A stretch of DNA of 64,000 nucleotides from Microbulbifer hydrolyticus (lineage in GTDB: Bacteria; Pseudomonadota; Gammaproteobacteria; Pseudomonadales; Cellvibrionaceae): positions 2,989,501 to 3,053,500 of the forward strand of contig NZ_CP047491.1 of the NCBI RefSeq assembly GCF_009931115.1. Reading direction: 5' to 3'. Position numbers and translations under genes: made by a program. Below are positions 33,357 through 42,174 of this stretch, in pieces (within the stretch, counting starts at the first letter, position 1; every line of letters starts with the position of its first letter). The notes beneath the pieces are model-generated. The model made no database searches and was not told where the DNA came from. It saw nothing but the letters and a program-made list of their open reading frames with translations.

Positions 33357-34514
33357 TCAAGCCTGGTTGACGATCTTTACCGGGCGCTCGGCGTTGCGGT
33401 AACGCTCAGAACGGCGGGTGCGGTCGTTCACCTGGCCAGCCAGCTGACCACAGGCCGCAGCGATATCATCGCCCCGGGTGGTACGCACGGTTACGGTATA
33501 GCCTTTGTCCAACAAAATCTGTTGAAAACGTCGCAATGCGTTGTTGCTGACCCGTTGATAATCGGACAGCTCAAACGGGTTGAAGGGTATCAGATTTATC
33601 TTGACCGGCACATCGCGCAGCAACTCTGCCAGCTGCTCGGCATGCTCCGGGCGGTCGTTCACTTCCCGGATCATGGTGTACTCGATGGTCATCTTGCGAT
33701 GATTGTCCGGCATATTCTCGATATAGCGCTTGGCGCTGTCGAGCAGCATGGCAATGGGGTACTTCTTGTTGATCGGCACCAGTTCATTGCGCAGCTCGTC
33801 ATTGGGCGCGTGCAGGGAGATCGCCAGGCTCACGTCGGTTACCTGGGCCAGGCGGTCGAGGGCCGGAACCACACCGGAAGTGCTCAGGGTCACCCGACGC
33901 TTGGAGATGCCGTAGGCGTTGTCTTCCATCATCAGGTTCATGGCATCGACCACATTGTCGAAGTTGAGCAGGGGCTCACCCATACCCATCATCACCACAT
34001 TGGTGACTTTGCGCGGGCCATTGGGCTGTAACTGCCCGAAGGACTTACACGCGATCCACACCTGGCCGATGATCTCGGCGGCGGTCAGGTCGCGGTTGAA
34101 GCCCTGCTTGCCGGTAGCGCAGAAACTGCAGTCCAGTGAACACCCCACCTGGGAGGACACGCACAGGGTGCCGCGGTCGCCATCGGGGATATAGACCGTC
34201 TCGATCACATTGCCGCCACTGACTTCGATCAGCCACTTGCGGGTACCGTCGGCCGAGTCCATTTGTTTCAGGACTTTCGGGGCGCTAATTTCGGCGATCT
34301 CAGACAGCTTGGCGCGCATGGCCTTGCTGACATTGGTCATCTGCTCGAAATCGTCCACGCCATTCTGGTGGATCCACTTCAATACCTGTACTGCGCGGAA
34401 TCGCTTCTCGCCCAGACCGGCAAAGTAGTCCGTGAGCTTGTCGACAGACAGGCCCAGCAGATTCACTTTTTCGGTCCGCACGGTATCGGGTTGTGCAGTC
34501 TGTACATCGCTCAT
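33357..34514 (-). CDS. rlmN: 23S rRNA/tRNA adenine-C2 methyltransferase RlmN
   Basis: A 385-residue radical SAM enzyme that methylates C2 of A2503 in 23S rRNA and A37 in several tRNAs. [20 protein letters not shown] carries the CxxxCxxC cluster ligands; [15 protein letters not shown] is the SAM-binding GEP block; and [19 protein letters not shown] near the end carries the C-terminal catalytic Cys. The N-terminal accessory domain is seen as [16 protein letters not shown]. The ATG at 34514 follows AAGGTGAATCC; upstream codons are open but overlap a strong hairpin and are not needed. Confidence 0.97.
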   Translation of the reverse strand: MSDVQTAQPDTVRTEKVNLLGLSVDKLTDYFAGLGEKRFRAVQVLKWIHQNGVDDFEQMTNVSKAMRAKLSEIAEISAPKVLKQMDSADGTRKWLIEVSGGNVIETVYIPDGDRGTLCVSSQVGCSLDCSFCATGKQGFNRDLTAAEIIGQVWIACKSFGQLQPNGPRKVTNVVMMGMGEPLLNFDNVVDAMNLMMEDNAYGISKRRVTLSTSGVVPALDRLAQVTDVSLAISLHAPNDELRNELVPINKKYPIAMLLDSAKRYIENMPDNHRKMTIEYTMIREVNDRPEHAEQLAELLRDVPVKINLIPFNPFELSDYQRVSNNALRRFQQILLDKGYTVTVRTTRGDDIAAACGQLAGQVNDRTRRSERYRNAERPVKIVNQA

Positions 34515-34570
34515 GGATTCACCTTGCACCCCGGGGGTGCGACTTAAATTCGGTGCCAAATCGGGAACAT

Positions 34571-34598
34571 TGCCGCACCGGCAGGCACCGGTGCGGCA
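34571..34598 (-). terminator. Strong hairpin after ndk
   Basis: Perfect 10-base arms TGCCGCACCG and CGGTGCGGCA around an 8-base loop, 10 bases after the ndk stop codon. No T-run follows on the minus strand, so it may act as a partial terminator or 3'-end stabiliser between ndk and rlmN. Confidence 0.5.
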
Positions 34599-34607
34599 GT
34601 TGCGCAA

Positions 34608-35033
34608 TCAGCGTGCGCAGATTTCTTCTGCAGAGAAGAAGTAGCTCACTTCGCGCTCAGCGGAAGCCGCAGAGTCAGAGCCGTGTACCGCGTTGGCATC
34701 GATGCTATCAGCAAAGTCTGCACGGATAGTGCCAGCGTCGGCTTCTTTCGGGTTGGTTGCGCCCATCAGGTCACGGTTGGCCAGGATGGCGTTCTCGCCT
34801 TCCAGAACCTGAACCACAACCGGACCGGAAGTCATGAATTCAACCAAGTCCTTGAAGAAAGGACGCTCTTTGTGCTCAGCGTAGAAGCCTTCCGCTTTTT
34901 CCTGAGACAGCTGAACCATTTTCATGGCGACAATGCGCAGACCGGCTTTCTCGAAGCGGCTCTCGATTTCACCGATTACATTCTTGGCGACGGCGTCCGG
35001 CTTGATGATGGACAGGGTGCGTTCCTGGGCCAT
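34608..35033 (-). CDS. ndk: Nucleoside diphosphate kinase
   Basis: A 141-residue enzyme that transfers the gamma phosphate of ATP to nucleoside diphosphates through a phosphohistidine. [20 protein letters not shown] is the N-terminal signature, [20 protein letters not shown] follows, and [20 protein letters not shown] contains the active-site histidine (NAVHGSDS) and the Kpn-loop region. The length matches the bacterial family. The ATG at 35033 follows GGAGAAAACC. It is separated from the isc operon upstream by a terminator and heads the ndk-to-der run. Confidence 0.98.
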   Translation of the reverse strand: MAQERTLSIIKPDAVAKNVIGEIESRFEKAGLRIVAMKMVQLSQEKAEGFYAEHKERPFFKDLVEFMTSGPVVVQVLEGENAILANRDLMGATNPKEADAGTIRADFADSIDANAVHGSDSAASAEREVSYFFSAEEICAR

Positions 35034-35081
35034 GGTTTTCTCCATTGCTAGCGTTTTAAAAAACTGTGTTTCTTTCAGATA

Positions 35082-35107
35082 CGAAAAGAGCAACCGGAGT
35101 TGCTCTT
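35082..35107 (-). terminator. Terminator of the isc operon
   Basis: Perfect 9-base arms AAGAGCAAC and GTTGCTCTT with a 4-base loop; on the minus strand the stem is followed by TTCG, making a short TTTT run at its base. It lies about 100 bases after iscX and 50 bases before ndk, dividing the two transcription units. Confidence 0.7.
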
Positions 35108-35210
35108 CCCTGAATTCTCTCAACAGGCAAACTGACGATTAATTAACCAATCCAGCTCGCGGAGCGCGGATTATACGCGTAGTCGAGTGAAGTTTGTACT
35201 GTGGATGTGC

Positions 35211-35405
35211 CTATTCGCTTTCTTCGATCCACGCGGCCTGGATGGCCTCCAGAATCTTCTCGCCACAGCGGTCGGGATCATCGTCAAAGCCCGGCAGGTC
35301 CACCACCCACTGGCGCAGATCGACGAAATTGACCCGCAGGGGGTCGACGTCCGGGTGAGCGTCGCAGAGCTCGATGGCAATATCGTGAATATCCGTCCAC
35401 TTCAT
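35211..35405 (-). CDS. iscX: Iron-sulfur assembly protein IscX
   Basis: A 64-residue acidic helical protein (KWTDIHDIAIELCDAHPD, then DPLRVNFVDLRQWVVDLPGF and the acidic DDDPDRCGEKILEAIQAAW). It matches IscX/YfhJ in length and sequence. IscX binds iron and the cysteine desulfurase IscS, modulating its activity. It is the last gene of the isc operon, 38 bases after fdx, in the usual position. Confidence 0.96.
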   Translation of the reverse strand: MKWTDIHDIAIELCDAHPDVDPLRVNFVDLRQWVVDLPGFDDDPDRCGEKILEAIQAAWIEESE

Positions 35406-35443
35406 GGTTTTACACTCTTCTGGCGAAGGCTTCCCGCGGCCGG

Positions 35444-35782
35444 TCAGTGGCGCTCGGAAACCTGGTTGATGGTGTACTTGGGAATTTCGACGACAAGGTC
35501 TTCCTCGTCCACAACCGCCTGGCAGGACAGGCGGGACTCAGGCTCCAGCCCCCAGGCCTTGTCCAGCAGGTCTTCTTCCAGCTCGTCCGGCTCGCCGAGG
35601 GAGTCGAAACCCTCGCGCACGATGACGTGGCACGTGGTACAGGCGCAGGACTTTTCACAGGCGTGTTCGATCTCGACACCGTGCTTAAGCGCCGCATCAC
35701 AGACGGTGATACCGGGCTCGACTTCGATGACCTTGCCCTCCGGGCACAATTCCTCGTGGGGCAGGAAAACAATCTTCGGCAT
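35444..35782 (-). CDS. fdx: ISC-system [2Fe-2S] ferredoxin
   Basis: A 112-residue adrenodoxin-type ferredoxin that supplies electrons during cluster assembly. EHACEKSCACTTCHVIVREG gives the first three cluster ligands in the Cys-x5-Cys-x2-Cys spacing (with one additional Cys between), and SRLSCQAVVDEEDLVVEIP the fourth. The N-terminus PKIVFLPHEELCPEGKVIEV is typical. It lies 51 bases after hscA; the gap contains a short tandem duplication. Confidence 0.97.
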   Translation of the reverse strand: MPKIVFLPHEELCPEGKVIEVEPGITVCDAALKHGVEIEHACEKSCACTTCHVIVREGFDSLGEPDELEEDLLDKAWGLEPESRLSCQAVVDEEDLVVEIPKYTINQVSERH

Positions 35783-35811
35783 ATTCTCAACTCTCAGTCA
35801 TGACCGCCCCT

Positions 35812-35849
35812 CAGGGCTTGTCGAATGGCCCCTTCAGGGCTTGTCGAAT
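35812..35849. repeat. Tandem duplication of the hscA 3' end
   Basis: The 15-mer CAGGGCTTGTCGAAT occurs at 35812-35826 and again at 35835-35849, each preceded by CCCCT or CCCCTT. The second copy encodes the last codons and stop of hscA, and the first copy lies just downstream in the hscA-fdx gap. A recent slippage duplication is the simplest explanation. Confidence 0.85.
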
Positions 35850-37714
35850 TCATCCAGGCTGTGGCCCTGCATGGCGCGCTTGATGGATTTATCCATGCGC
35901 CGCGCAGCAAAGGGCTCGGACAGCGTGTTCAGCTCTTCGATGCGGCTGCGAATTTCTTCTGCGGTGCCGCCATTGTGGGCCAGACGCAACGCCTCCATGG
36001 CGCGCTCAAGCGCGTTGAGCTCGCTCTCGCTCAACAGCTCGGCGCCGTTTTCCTGCAGCGCCACCAGCATGGCCTCCAGCGTACGCTCCGCCTCTACCTG
36101 GGCCTCACGCAGTGCACGGGCGGCAATATCCTCTTCTGCATTGGCGTAGGAATCCTGCAGCATCCGGGTGATATCGGAATCCCCCAGCCCGTAGGACGGC
36201 TTGACGGTGATTTCCGCCTGCACACCACTGCTCTTCTCCATCGCGGTAACCGACAACAGCCCGTCGGCATCGACCTGAAAGGTCACCCGGATGTGTGCGG
36301 CGCCGGCCACCATCGGCGGGATTCCGCGCAGTTCAAAGCGGGCCAGGGAACGACAATCCTGTACCAGCTCGCGCTCACCCTGCACCACATGGATCGCCAT
36401 GGCGGTCTGACCGTCCTTGAAGGTGGTGAATTCCTGGGCCTTGGCCACCGGAATGGTAGTGTTGCGATGGATCAGCTTTTCGGTGAGACCGCCCATGGTC
36501 TCGATACCCAGCGACAGCGGGATTACATCCAGCAGCAACAGGTCTTCACGGGACTTGTTGCCCACCAGTACATCCGCCTGCAGGGCGGCACCGATGGCAA
36601 CCACCTGATCCGGGTCGATATCGGCGTGGGGCTGGCGGCCGAAAAATTCCTGCACCTTTTCACGCACTCGCAGGGTTCTGGTAGACCCGCCCACCAGCAC
36701 GACTTCCTCAACGTCCGCGGCAGACAGGTCCGCGTCGCGAAGGGCGCGCTTGCAGGCGCGCAGTGTTTTGGCAATCAGGGGGTCCAACAGCTCGGCAAGC
36801 TGTTCCCGGCTCAGCTCGGCTGACCAGCTGCCGTAGCTCACCGCTACAGCGGGTTCACTGGCAAGCGCCTCTTTGGCCGCACAGGCAATATTCAGCAGCT
36901 TGCGCTGGGTTGCCGCATCGTGGTCGGTACCGAGCCCCGCCTGCGCGGCCATCCACTCGGCCACCGCGCGGTCGAAGTCATCCCCGCCCAGCGCGCTGTC
37001 GCCACCGGTGGAAAGCACTTCGAATACACCTTTGGAAAGGCGCAGGATGGAAATGTCAAAGGTACCGCCACCAAGGTCATATACGGCGATGGTCTTGTCC
37101 GCCACATCGCCGGCATCGTCGGGCTTGTCGAGCCCATAGGCGACGGCCGCGGCAGTGGGCTCGTTCAGCAGGCGCAATACCTTCAGACCCGCCAGTCTGG
37201 CCGCATCCTTGGTTGCCTGGCGCTGGGCCTCATCAAAATAGGCAGGCACGGTAATCACCGCACCATCCAGCGGGCCACCGAGAGATTCAGCACCACGCCT
37301 GGCCAGCACTTTCAGGATTTCCGCGGAGACCTGCACGGGGTTTACCGCACCGGAGACCGTTTCGATCGCGGGCATGCCGCCGGTATCTTCAGCGAAGTGG
37401 TACGGCAGCTGATCACCGAAATGTTTGATGTCTGCCAGCCCCCGCCCCATAAACCGCTTGATTGAAAGCAGGGTGTTGTAGGGGTCATCTCCAGCCGCGG
37501 CACGGGCGCCATAGCCGACTTCCACGCCAGCTTCCGTATAGCGCACCGCGGAGGGCAGAATCACCCGGCCGTCTTCCGCAGCCAGCGATTCCGCAGTACC
37601 GCTACGCACCGTCGCCACAAGGGAGTTGGTGGTGCCGAGGTCGATACCGACCGCGCGCTTGCGCTGGTGGGGTTCGGGCGTCTGGCCGGGTTCAGAAATC
37701 TGCAGTAGTGCCAT
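35834..37714 (-). CDS. hscA: Fe-S protein maturation chaperone HscA
   Basis: A 626-residue Hsp70 specialised for cluster transfer from Isc[18 protein letters not shown] is the first phosphate loop, [20 protein letters not shown] and [17 protein letters not shown] the further ATPase signatures, and [20 protein letters not shown] the adenosine-binding block. The substrate-binding domain begins around residue 395 ([18 protein letters not shown]) and is followed by a helical lid. The length is close to that of E. coli HscA (616). It lies between hscB and fdx, 21 bases after hscB; its 3' end is duplicated. Confidence 0.97.
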   Translation of the reverse strand: MALLQISEPGQTPEPHQRKRAVGIDLGTTNSLVATVRSGTAESLAAEDGRVILPSAVRYTEAGVEVGYGARAAAGDDPYNTLLSIKRFMGRGLADIKHFGDQLPYHFAEDTGGMPAIETVSGAVNPVQVSAEILKVLARRGAESLGGPLDGAVITVPAYFDEAQRQATKDAARLAGLKVLRLLNEPTAAAVAYGLDKPDDAGDVADKTIAVYDLGGGTFDISILRLSKGVFEVLSTGGDSALGGDDFDRAVAEWMAAQAGLGTDHDAATQRKLLNIACAAKEALASEPAVAVSYGSWSAELSREQLAELLDPLIAKTLRACKRALRDADLSAADVEEVVLVGGSTRTLRVREKVQEFFGRQPHADIDPDQVVAIGAALQADVLVGNKSREDLLLLDVIPLSLGIETMGGLTEKLIHRNTTIPVAKAQEFTTFKDGQTAMAIHVVQGERELVQDCRSLARFELRGIPPMVAGAAHIRVTFQVDADGLLSVTAMEKSSGVQAEITVKPSYGLGDSDITRMLQDSYANAEEDIAARALREAQVEAERTLEAMLVALQENGAELLSESELNALERAMEALRLAHNGGTAEEIRSRIEELNTLSEPFAARRMDKSIKRAMQGHSLDEFDKP

Positions 37715-37735
37715 AGTGCTAACAATAAATCCGGT

Positions 37736-38254
37736 TCAGTCCAGTAAATCTTCTTCAAGCTCTTCGATCTGCCGCTGCAGCTTGGCGAGAAACTGGAGTT
37801 TGAGTAATGCGCTTTTGGCCCCGTCCAGGTCACTTGCCTGCAGGGCCGTGGAGAAGGACACTTCCTGGGCCTTGAAGAGTTCCGATGCTTCGCCACCGAG
37901 ATCATCCAGTTCGGCCTCGGGGTCGGATGCGCCGCGCACATCTTCGAGCCGCTCGCGCAGCATCATCTGCTGCATCAGGAATTCACCATCGGCAGTGGTC
38001 TGCTCCGGTTTGATTTCCACCCCGGCCAGTTGCAGGAGGTAGGCGGCGCGGGCGACCGGATCCTTGAGGGTATTATTGGCCTCATTGATCTGCGCGGCAT
38101 ATTGCATGGAAAGCATCTGCTCGCGCTCAGACTTTGCCGCAAACCGGTCCGGGTGAAACTCCTGCTGCAATTCGCGGTAACGCTTGACCAGCGCACTGCG
38201 GTCAATCTGGTATGAGACCGGCAGCCCAAAAATTTCAAAATGATTCTGCTGCAT
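37736..38254 (-). CDS. hscB: Fe-S protein assembly co-chaperone HscB
   Basis: A 172-residue J-domain protein that delivers IscU to HscA and stimulates its ATPase. NHFEIFGLPVSYQIDRSALV begins the J domain and QQEFHPDRFAAKSEREQMLS contains the HPD motif. The C-terminal three-helix bundle has GEFLMQQMMLRERLEDVRGA, which includes the IscU-binding surface. The ATG at 38254 is taken because it follows GGGAAAGCGAT and matches the family start; the longer open frame would run into iscA. A terminator-like hairpin lies just upstream. Confidence 0.95.
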   Translation of the reverse strand: MQQNHFEIFGLPVSYQIDRSALVKRYRELQQEFHPDRFAAKSEREQMLSMQYAAQINEANNTLKDPVARAAYLLQLAGVEIKPEQTTADGEFLMQQMMLRERLEDVRGASDPEAELDDLGGEASELFKAQEVSFSTALQASDLDGAKSALLKLQFLAKLQRQIEELEEDLLD

Positions 38255-38277
38255 ATCGCTTTCCCGAATAACAAAAA

Positions 38278-38304
38278 GGCCGGCATGCACTTGCGCACCC
38301 GGCC
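38278..38304 (-). terminator. Terminator-like hairpin between iscA and hscB
   Basis: On the minus strand a stem with arms GGCCGG and CCGGCC, with an inner TGC/GCA pairing, is followed by TTTTTGTTATTC. It lies 25 bases after the iscA stop and 24 bases before the hscB start. It should stop a share of transcripts, giving more iscRSUA than hscBA-fdx-iscX message. Confidence 0.6.
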
Positions 38305-38328
38305 TTATGCTGCCAGACAAGTTCCCGT

Positions 38329-38652
38329 TTACACGTGGAAACTTTCGCCGCAGCCGCACTCATTTTTGACGTTCGGATTTCTGAAGGCAAAACCTTCGTT
38401 CAAGCCTTCTTTGACGAAATCCAGCTCGGTGCCATCCAGGTAAGCCAGGCTCTTGGGGTCGACGATCAGCTTCACGTCGCCCGCCTCAAACACGGTATCT
38501 TCCGTCTCGGCCTGATCGACAAATTCCAGTACGTAAGCCATACCAGAGCAGCCGGCGGTCTTCACGCCGACGCGAATACCGATACCCTTGCCACGACTCG
38601 CCAATTGTTTGGCAACGTGGGCCCGGGCCGCTTCGGTCATGGTAATTGCCAT
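38329..38652 (-). CDS. iscA: Iron-sulfur cluster carrier IscA
   Basis: A 107-residue A-type carrier. The three conserved cysteines are in [17 protein letters not shown] and the C-terminal [11 protein letters not shown]. It receives clusters or iron and passes them to targets. The ATG at 38652 gives the family's standard length. It lies 46 bases after iscU in the isc operon. Confidence 0.97.
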   Translation of the reverse strand: MAITMTEAARAHVAKQLASRGKGIGIRVGVKTAGCSGMAYVLEFVDQAETEDTVFEAGDVKLIVDPKSLAYLDGTELDFVKEGLNEGFAFRNPNVKNECGCGESFHV

Positions 38653-38698
38653 GTCGGTTGCTACTCCTTACCGGTCTTTACCAGGCTGAGCGAGTCGC

Positions 38699-39103
38699 TC
38701 AGCTCGCCGCTTCTTCGGATTTCTCACCGCGCTTTTCGCGGATATTGTTCACCGCGGCCTTGATCGCATCTTCCGCAAGTACAGAGCAGTGAATCTTCAC
38801 CGGGGGCAGAGCCAGCTCTTCGGCAATCTCGGTGTTCTTGATCTGCGCTGCTTCGTCCAGGCTTTTGCCCTTTACCCACTCGGTGAGCAGGGAGCTGGAG
38901 GCAATCGCCGAACCACAGCCGTAGGTCTTGAACTTGGCATCCTCGATGATGCCGTCGTCATTCACCTGAATCTGCAGACGCATTACGTCACCACAGGCCG
39001 GGGCCCCGACCATGCCGGTTCCCACATTGTCCGCCTTGTCATCAAGGCGACCCACATTGCGGGGGTGTTCATAGTGGTCAATTACTTTATCGCTATAGGC
39101 CAT
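38699..39103 (-). CDS. iscU: Iron-sulfur cluster scaffold IscU
   Basis: A 134-residue scaffold on which new [2Fe-2S] clusters are built. Cluster-binding residues are seen in GAPACGDVMRLQIQV, TYGCGSAIASSSLLTEWVKG and VKIHCSVLAEDAIKAA. The HscA-recognition motif LPPVK, just before the third Cys, is intact, matching the presence of hscA/hscB. The C-terminal tail (REKRGEKSEEAAS) is somewhat extended. It lies 46 bases after iscS. Confidence 0.97.
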   Translation of the reverse strand: MAYSDKVIDHYEHPRNVGRLDDKADNVGTGMVGAPACGDVMRLQIQVNDDGIIEDAKFKTYGCGSAIASSSLLTEWVKGKSLDEAAQIKNTEIAEELALPPVKIHCSVLAEDAIKAAVNNIREKRGEKSEEAAS

Positions 39104-39149
39104 GACTATACCCTCTCAATTCGTTTCCATTGCCGCCTGCAAGCAGCAA

Positions 39150-40364
39150 TCAGTGTGCTGCCCATTCAATAGTACTGAGATCAACGCCGTCCTTGTACAT
39201 ATCCCAGAGGGGCGACAGTTCACGCAGCTTTTCCACTGCCTGCCTTACTTCTTTGGCAGCGGTATCCACATCCTGTTCCGTGGTAAAACGGCCGAAGCTG
39301 AAGCGCAGGGAACTGTGGGCCAGCTCGTCGTTCACACCCAGCGCACGCAATACGTAGCTGGGCTCCAGGCTCGCGGAGGTACATGCGGAACCGGAAGAGA
39401 TCGCCAGATCCTTCAGGGACATGATCAGGCTCTCACCTTCAACGAAGGCAAAGCTCACATTCAGGTTGCCGGGCACACGCTGCTCAACAGAGCCATTGAT
39501 ATGCACTTCTTCCATATCGCTGATCTGGCTCCAGAAGCGATCGCGCAGTGCGGTCAGACGCTTGCGCTCTTCCGCCATCTCTTCTTTGGCAATGCGAAAG
39601 GCTTCACCCATGCCCACGATCTGGTGGGTCGGCAGGGTACCGGAACGCATGCCGCGCTCGTGACCGCCACCGTGCATCTGGGCCTCGATACGCACGCGCG
39701 GCTTGCGGCGCACGTACAGCGCACCGATGCCTTTGGGGCCGTAGATCTTGTGGGCGGAGAAGGACATCAGGTCCACTTTCATTTCCGCCAGGTCGATGTC
39801 GATTTTACCGGCGCTCTGGGCCGCATCCACATGGAAAATGATCTTGCGCTCGCGGCAAAGCTCGCCGATAGCGGCGATATCATTGATCACGCCGATTTCG
39901 TTATTCACGTGCATCAGGCTGACCAGAATGGTGTCTTCGCGCAGCGCTTCTGCCACCTGCTCCGGGTAGACGATGCCGTCTTCTTTCGGGTTCAGGTAGG
40001 TAACTTCGAAGCCTTCACGCTCCAGCTGGCGACAGGTGTCGAGAACCGCCTTGTGCTCGATCTTGGAGGTAATGATGTGCTTGCCGCGCCCCTGGTAAAA
40101 GTGGGCTGCACCCTTGATGGCCAGGTTGTCAGACTCGGTAGCACCGCTGGTCCAGACGATTTCACGGGGGTCGGCATTGACCAGTTCCGCCACTTGGCGG
40201 CGGGCATCTTCTACCGCTTCTTCCGCCTTCCAGCCAAACAGGTGGGAGCGGGAGGCCGGGTTACCGAAATTGCCCTCCATGGTCATCTGCTCCGCCATCT
40301 TACTGGCGACGCGCGGGTCTACCGGGCAAGTTGCCGAATAATCCAGGTAAATGGGAAGCTTCAT
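39150..40364 (-). CDS. iscS: Cysteine desulfurase IscS
   Basis: A 404-residue PLP enzyme that takes sulfur from cysteine for Fe-S clusters, tRNA thiolation and other pathways. [20 protein letters not shown] is the N-terminus, [17 protein letters not shown] and [20 protein letters not shown] give the PLP region with its Schiff-base lysine (SAHK), and [20 protein letters not shown] the active-site Cys loop. The length and the C-terminal IscU-binding tail are as in E. coli. It follows iscR by 109 bases. Confidence 0.98.
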   Translation of the reverse strand: MKLPIYLDYSATCPVDPRVASKMAEQMTMEGNFGNPASRSHLFGWKAEEAVEDARRQVAELVNADPREIVWTSGATESDNLAIKGAAHFYQGRGKHIITSKIEHKAVLDTCRQLEREGFEVTYLNPKEDGIVYPEQVAEALREDTILVSLMHVNNEIGVINDIAAIGELCRERKIIFHVDAAQSAGKIDIDLAEMKVDLMSFSAHKIYGPKGIGALYVRRKPRVRIEAQMHGGGHERGMRSGTLPTHQIVGMGEAFRIAKEEMAEERKRLTALRDRFWSQISDMEEVHINGSVEQRVPGNLNVSFAFVEGESLIMSLKDLAISSGSACTSASLEPSYVLRALGVNDELAHSSLRFSFGRFTTEQDVDTAAKEVRQAVEKLRELSPLWDMYKDGVDLSTIEWAAH

Positions 40365-40473
40365 AATCTTTTCTCTCCACTCGCCGATGTTTCACCGGCG
40401 CCATACTGCTGTCGCTGATTAAGCTCGAATTTCCGGTGATCAGGCCCACTTGCCTGACCGGGCGGCCGGCACC

Positions 40474-40974
40474 TTACTGCAAGCCGCCGATAATCGCCAC
40501 TTTCTGTTCTACTACCTGATCCAGCGTATCGCCGACCGCGCGGCCATCCTGGCGACGGGCGACTTCCTGCACTTCGGCCCGGGCGACCATGTCGGCCAGG
40601 CTAATGCCGTTGAGGAAGCCGTGAATCTGCTGACTGAGATCCGTCCACAGGTAGTGAGTAAGACACTGCTCACCACCCGAGCAATCACTATTACCGCCGC
40701 AGCTGGTGGCATCGACGGACTCGTTCACCGCATCGATGATTTCCGCCACACAGATTTCTGCGGTGGACCGGGCGAGGCGGTAACCGCCGCCGGGGCCGCG
40801 CACACTGGAAACAAGCCCAGCCTGTCGCAGGCGTGAAAACAGCTGCTCGAGGTAGGACAGGGAAATCTCCTGGCGCTTTGAAATGTCCGCCAGACTGATG
40901 GGGCCGCGCTCGGCGTGCAGTGCGAGGTCCAGCATTGCCGTGACCGCATACCGCCCTTTGGTTGTTAACCGCAT
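40474..40974 (-). CDS. iscR: Fe-S-sensing transcription regulator IscR
   Basis: A 166-residue Rrf2-family regulator. The winged helix is [20 protein letters not shown] through [20 protein letters not shown] with the wing [12 protein letters not shown]. The cluster ligands lie in [20 protein letters not shown], with the three Cys and the His of IscR at their expected spacing. With a [2Fe-2S] cluster it represses the isc operon through type 1 sites; two such sites overlap the promoter just upstream. It is the first gene of iscRSUA-hscBA-fdx-iscX. Confidence 0.98.
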   Translation of the reverse strand: MRLTTKGRYAVTAMLDLALHAERGPISLADISKRQEISLSYLEQLFSRLRQAGLVSSVRGPGGGYRLARSTAEICVAEIIDAVNESVDATSCGGNSDCSGGEQCLTHYLWTDLSQQIHGFLNGISLADMVARAEVQEVARRQDGRAVGDTLDQVVEQKVAIIGGLQ

Positions 40975-41055
40975 ACTCTCTCCTCGAAAGCCCCTTCCTG
41001 TCGCCCCGGTCTGTGGGCCCTGCAGCCCGTACCAGTACCACTGAATCGGGGCGCG

Positions 41056-41084
41056 AGTATGGAATAACCCACTACTTCAGTCAA
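41056..41084 (-). promoter_or_regulatory. Sigma-70 promoter of the isc operon
   Basis: On the minus strand TTGACT (41084-41079) and CATACT (41061-41056) are separated by exactly 17 bases. The first matches the -35 consensus in five of six positions. It lies about 85 bases upstream of iscR and is overlapped by an IscR-like site. Confidence 0.7.
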
Positions 41085-41088
41085 GTAT
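41064..41088. promoter_or_regulatory. IscR type 1 operator, promoter-proximal
   Basis: A 25-base element beginning ATAACCCACT and ending CAGTCAAGTAT, agreeing with the E. coli type 1 pattern ATASYYGACTRWWWYAGTCR... at all but about three positions. It covers the spacer and -35 of the isc promoter, so binding should block RNA polymerase. Confidence 0.7.
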
Positions 41089-41113
41089 ATAGCCGAGTAT
41101 TACAGTCGGGTAT
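41089..41113. promoter_or_regulatory. IscR type 1 operator, upstream
   Basis: A 25-base element beginning ATAGCCGAGT and ending CAGTCGGGTAT, differing from the type 1 consensus at about one position. It abuts the first site without a gap, as in the tandem sites of E. coli iscR. Confidence 0.75.
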
Positions 41114-41203
41114 TTGGCGGCTGGTTATACCATTTCGTTATGGAACGCGGCAGCACCAACCTATCCACGGGCGCCGCGGGCATAACCAGCGCGAGCAGCA
41201 GGG

Positions 41204-42016
41204 CTAGTCCGGCCGCCCCTTTCCGCCGGAGCGGTGAATATGGTTCTGGATGGCCGTGAGCATGCCGCGCAATATACCCAGCTCCATATCATCCGGGCGC
41301 ACCCGACTGAACAGTCGACGCAACCGGGTCATGGTCTGCCGGGGATTATCCGGATCGATAAACCCGAGTTCGCCGAGGGCCAGCTGCAGATGCTCGTAAT
41401 ACATCTCCATATCCTCGGCCCTAGCGGGAGGGCGATCCCAGTCGGCGTAGCTCAGCGCCTCTCCCCTGTCCGCCTCAAGCGCCGCCATACGCGCCTCATA
41501 CACCAGCACCTGGACAGCGGTCGCCAGGTTCAGGGAGCTGTAATCGGGATTCGCGGGGATATGCACATGGAAGTTGCAGGCCTGCAGTTCCTCATTGGTG
41601 AGACCGCGGTCCTCGCGCCCGAACACCAACGCGACCGGGTGCGACTGCGCCTCGGCGATAGCGCGCTGGCCGCACTCGCGCGGGGTCAACAGAGGCCACG
41701 GGATGCGGCGTTCGCGGGCGCTGGTCGCGACTACCAGTCCACAATCGGCCACCGCCTCCTCCAGGGTCTCCACCACAACTGCACTGTCAAGCAGCTCCGC
41801 GGCACCCGCGGCACGCCACACGGCATTGGCGGCAGGAAACTCCCGCGGCTGTACCAGATACAGCTGACTGAGCCCCATATTCTTGAGCGCTCGGGCGGCG
41901 CCACCGATATTTCCCGGGTGGGCGCTGTTGACCAGCACCACTCGGATATTGTCGAGCGCAGCCAGCGCGCCCTGGGAGGCCGATTTCGATGCTGATTCGG
42001 AAGGAGAAGTCGCCAT
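41204..42016 (-). CDS. trmJ: tRNA Cm32/Um32 methyltransferase TrmJ
   Basis: A 270-residue SPOUT methyltransferase that 2'-O-methylates position 32 of several tRNAs. NIRVVLVNSAHPGNIGGAAR is the N-terminal strand and loop with the catalytic Asn/Arg region; ATSARERRIPWPLLTPRECG, VALVFGREDRGLTNEELQAC and HIPANPDYSSLNLATAVQVL form the trefoil knot that binds SAM. The C-terminal extension (EMYYEHLQLALGELGFIDPD) is typical of TrmJ. It is divergent from suhB and lies upstream of iscR in the same direction, as in E. coli and Pseudomonas. Confidence 0.96.
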   Translation of the reverse strand: MATSPSESASKSASQGALAALDNIRVVLVNSAHPGNIGGAARALKNMGLSQLYLVQPREFPAANAVWRAAGAAELLDSAVVVETLEEAVADCGLVVATSARERRIPWPLLTPRECGQRAIAEAQSHPVALVFGREDRGLTNEELQACNFHVHIPANPDYSSLNLATAVQVLVYEARMAALEADRGEALSYADWDRPPARAEDMEMYYEHLQLALGELGFIDPDNPRQTMTRLRRLFSRVRPDDMELGILRGMLTAIQNHIHRSGGKGRPD

Positions 42017-42174
42017 ATGAGTTACCCGGTCGGAGTGGCTACACTAGGGCCTGTTACAAAACGGGCGCGGAGTGTAGCAAAATTGCACAAGAATCCCTAC
42101 AATCGCGACCCCGGCTGGCCCGGCACTGCTTTTTACCATATACAAAGACATCCACAACTGATCGCGGAATTCCT

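Noticed and set aside
39102-40418. Long plus-strand frame opposite iscS
   Set aside because: Same reason: antisense shadow of a conserved gene, with no domain or ribosome binding site.
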